NCBI RefSeq assembly: GCF_000745215.1
Contig: NZ_JQNK01000004.1
Location: forward strand, 64,501 to 128,500
DNA from: Methylosinus sp. PW1
GTDB taxonomy: Bacteria > Pseudomonadota > Alphaproteobacteria > Rhizobiales > Beijerinckiaceae
Reading direction: 5' to 3'
DNA length: 64,000 nucleotides
Shown: positions 39,901 to 42,900 of the stretch, piece after piece
Layout of the letters: each line of letters starts with the position of its first letter
How positions within the stretch are numbered: the stretch's first letter is position 1
Position numbers and translations under genes: made by a program
Notes under the pieces: model-generated
What the model saw: the letters and a program-made list of their open reading frames with translations, nothing else
Database searches by the model: none
What the model was told of the DNA's origin: nothing

Positions 39901-42900
39901 TCGCGACCAGCCCGGCCTCGACGTCGCTGCGTTGGCGCAGTGCGAGCCCGCTGCCGGCGAAGGCGAATTGGCCGCCGTCATCGGTCTTGCCGCCCGATTG
40001 CGCAATGGCGAGGCGGAAAATATCCTCGGTCGCATGAATGGTCAGCGCGCCGCTCGCGCCGATGCCGACTTTCGCATCGCCTTCTATACGCGCATAGACG
40101 GTGTTCTCGATATCGTCGACGAGAATGGAGCCGCCGATCGCCTTGGAGCCGGAGCGGCCGAAGACATCGACGACATCGCCGCCGCGCAGCAGCTCGCCGG
40201 CTTTCTTATTCTCATATTTCGCCTTGCCGAACGGGCTTTCGCTCAGCGACCATTTGCCTATGCCCGCCATTTCGGCGAATTGCATCATCACATCGGCCGT
40301 GACAGTGACCGATTGCGTCGCGGATGGATTGAATGTCGTGGAAGGAGGCGCCTGATTGATGCGGGCGCCCGACTGAATGACCGCCGTGCTGTGATCGATA
40401 TAGGCGTTGACGGCGATGGAGCCGGAGACGGAGGTCGCTTGCGTGTCCTGGGCCTTGGCGCGCGCCATCACCCAAGTGTTCATGAATTTCGAGCTGACGC
40501 CGAAAGTGCCGTCCAGAAGATCGGTCACTCCGCTGACGCCGCGCGTGACGATATCCTGCGGAATGCCGAGAACGAGATCGAGCGGATTGATGAGGAAGGG
40601 ATAAGAGAGCGAGGAGGCGACCTTCACCGTCTCGCCAGCGTCGATGATCGTGTTTCCAGCGATGATCGCATTGGCGTCGTTGAGATAGACGCCGACAGCG
40701 AAGGAGAGATCGACCGCTTTGGCGGTCGTCGATTTCGTCTTCGATTTCGAGACGTCCGATTGCGAGATCAGCTGCGTGCGCTGCGTGCTCGTCGCCAGCG
40801 CTTCGACATTGTGATCGGTCTGCAGCGTCGTCGGCTTGGCTGCGGTCGCGTTCTTGCCGATCGTCGCTTCGACATCATTGATGACGACATTGACGGCGAT
40901 GGCGCCGCCGGCGCTCAGCCCGTCATTGGTGATGTCCTTGGTGACGTCCTTGCCCGTGTTCGGATCAGTGACCGTCTTCTTGCCGCTCGTCGCAGACGCC
41001 TGTCCGAAGATCGTCGCGAGCGCGATGTCGGGCTTGGAGAGGATGTCCTTATATTTCGTCGGATTGAACTTTCCGCCGACTTCCGGCTTGGCCTTGCCGC
41101 GCGTCTGCGAGTCGAGGATCGCCTGAACGCCTATGCCGATCGTGTTCGTGCTCGCCGCCAGAGCGTGACCGTCGCCCTTGCCATCGCTGGTCAGATCGAT
41201 CGGCTTGACCGCGGAGACCTCGCTCGCGTCCTCGACGAGACGGATGTGATTGTCGTCGACCTTGACGACGTAATATTGCTCGCCCGCGGTGAGGCCGCGG
41301 ATCTCGCGGTCGCCGGCGGTGAGGTCGCGCACATTGCCTTGCGACGCTCGATAGACGCGATCATCGGCTATGACATGCATGGACGCCGCGCCCGGATCGG
41401 CCAGCGTGACCAGCGCGCCGGTGGTGGCGTCGCGCAGCTCGAAGGAATTGGCGTCGACGACGACGAGCTTATACTGATGACCGCTCTGCAATCCGCCGAC
41501 GGCGTGGGCGCCGAGCGACTCCAGCGAGGCGTAGTCGACGAGCAGCGGATCGGCCGCAGTCGCGACGAATCCGTGGCTCTGCAGGTAGATCCGATTTGTC
41601 GTCGTGTCGATGCGCGCCAGGGTGACGCTCGCCGTCGTTTGCGTCGCGGCGTTTGCGAAGCTGTGCGCGCCGAGCGCCGCGCCTTGCGCCACGGAGACGA
41701 GGACGCCGTTCGTATCCTTCAGCTGAAACAGATCGTCGCTGACCTTCTGCACCGTATAGACAGCGCCACTCGTCAGTCCGCCGATCGGCGTGCTTCCGCC
41801 TGCGTCATAGGTGACTTGATCGCCGCTCGAGAAGCCGTGTCCGGCGATATGAATCGTCTTCGCCGTGGCGTCGATCGCGTCGAGCTCGAAGGCGCGCGAC
41901 AGCGTCGTCGATTTGGTCGGGTCGACGGCATAGATGACGGCGTCGCCGCTCTTGAAGCCATGATTGGCGATGGCGATCGTGTCGAGCGAGCCATCGACAG
42001 CCGTGCTCGGGTCGAAGCTCTTCACGGCGCCGATATAGGCGAGCGCATGTGTGGCCGCGGAGCCGGGATCGGTCAGCGTGATCCGGGCATTCGTCTGCGC
42101 GTCGCGCAATTCGAACGTATCGGCGTCGGTGGCGACCAGCTTATATTGATGCGCCGCCCGCACGCCGCCGAGCGTCACATCGTCTTCAGAGAGCGAATCA
42201 TAGGTCACGTCGACCGGCGTTCCGATCGCGAAGCCGTGATTTTTGACGTGAATGCGGCCATTGGCGTCCACGCTGGCGAGCGTGACCTCGGCCTTCTTAT
42301 TGTCCGACGCGCGCGTGAAGCTCTGCTTTCCCAGCGCCGAGCCCTGGGCGATCTGAATGACATTGCCGGAACTGTCCTTCAGACGGAAGCTCGCATCATC
42401 GACCCTGTCGACCGTATAGACAGCTTTATCGGCGAGGCCGGTGATCGCCGTGGCGCCGCCGGCGTCATAGGAGACCTGATCGCCCGTCTCGAAGCCGTGC
42501 GCGGCGATATGAATCGCATCCGCGCTCGCATCGATCGCGTCTATGTCGAACAGCTTGGCTTTGACCGCGTTCAGCGTCTGCGTCGCGGTGGGATCGACGC
42601 CCGTCGGGTCGAGATCGATCGAGGGCTCCTTGGAGAGCTGGATATGGTCCTGATCGACGACGATGACGTAATAGGTCTTGCCCTTCTCGAGCCCGCCGAC
42701 CGCATCGCTCTGCTGGCCCTGCACGGCGAGAACGGTGGAGCCGGCGACCGATGTGTTGACGAGATAGGGCGTGTAGACGACGGCCTGGCCATTGGCGAAG
42801 CCATGCTTGGGAAGCGTGATGATGTCGGTGGAAGGGTCGACGCCGCCGACCGGATCGAAGGTCTTCGTGTCTTCGCTTTCGCTCGCGGCCGTGCCCGCCG

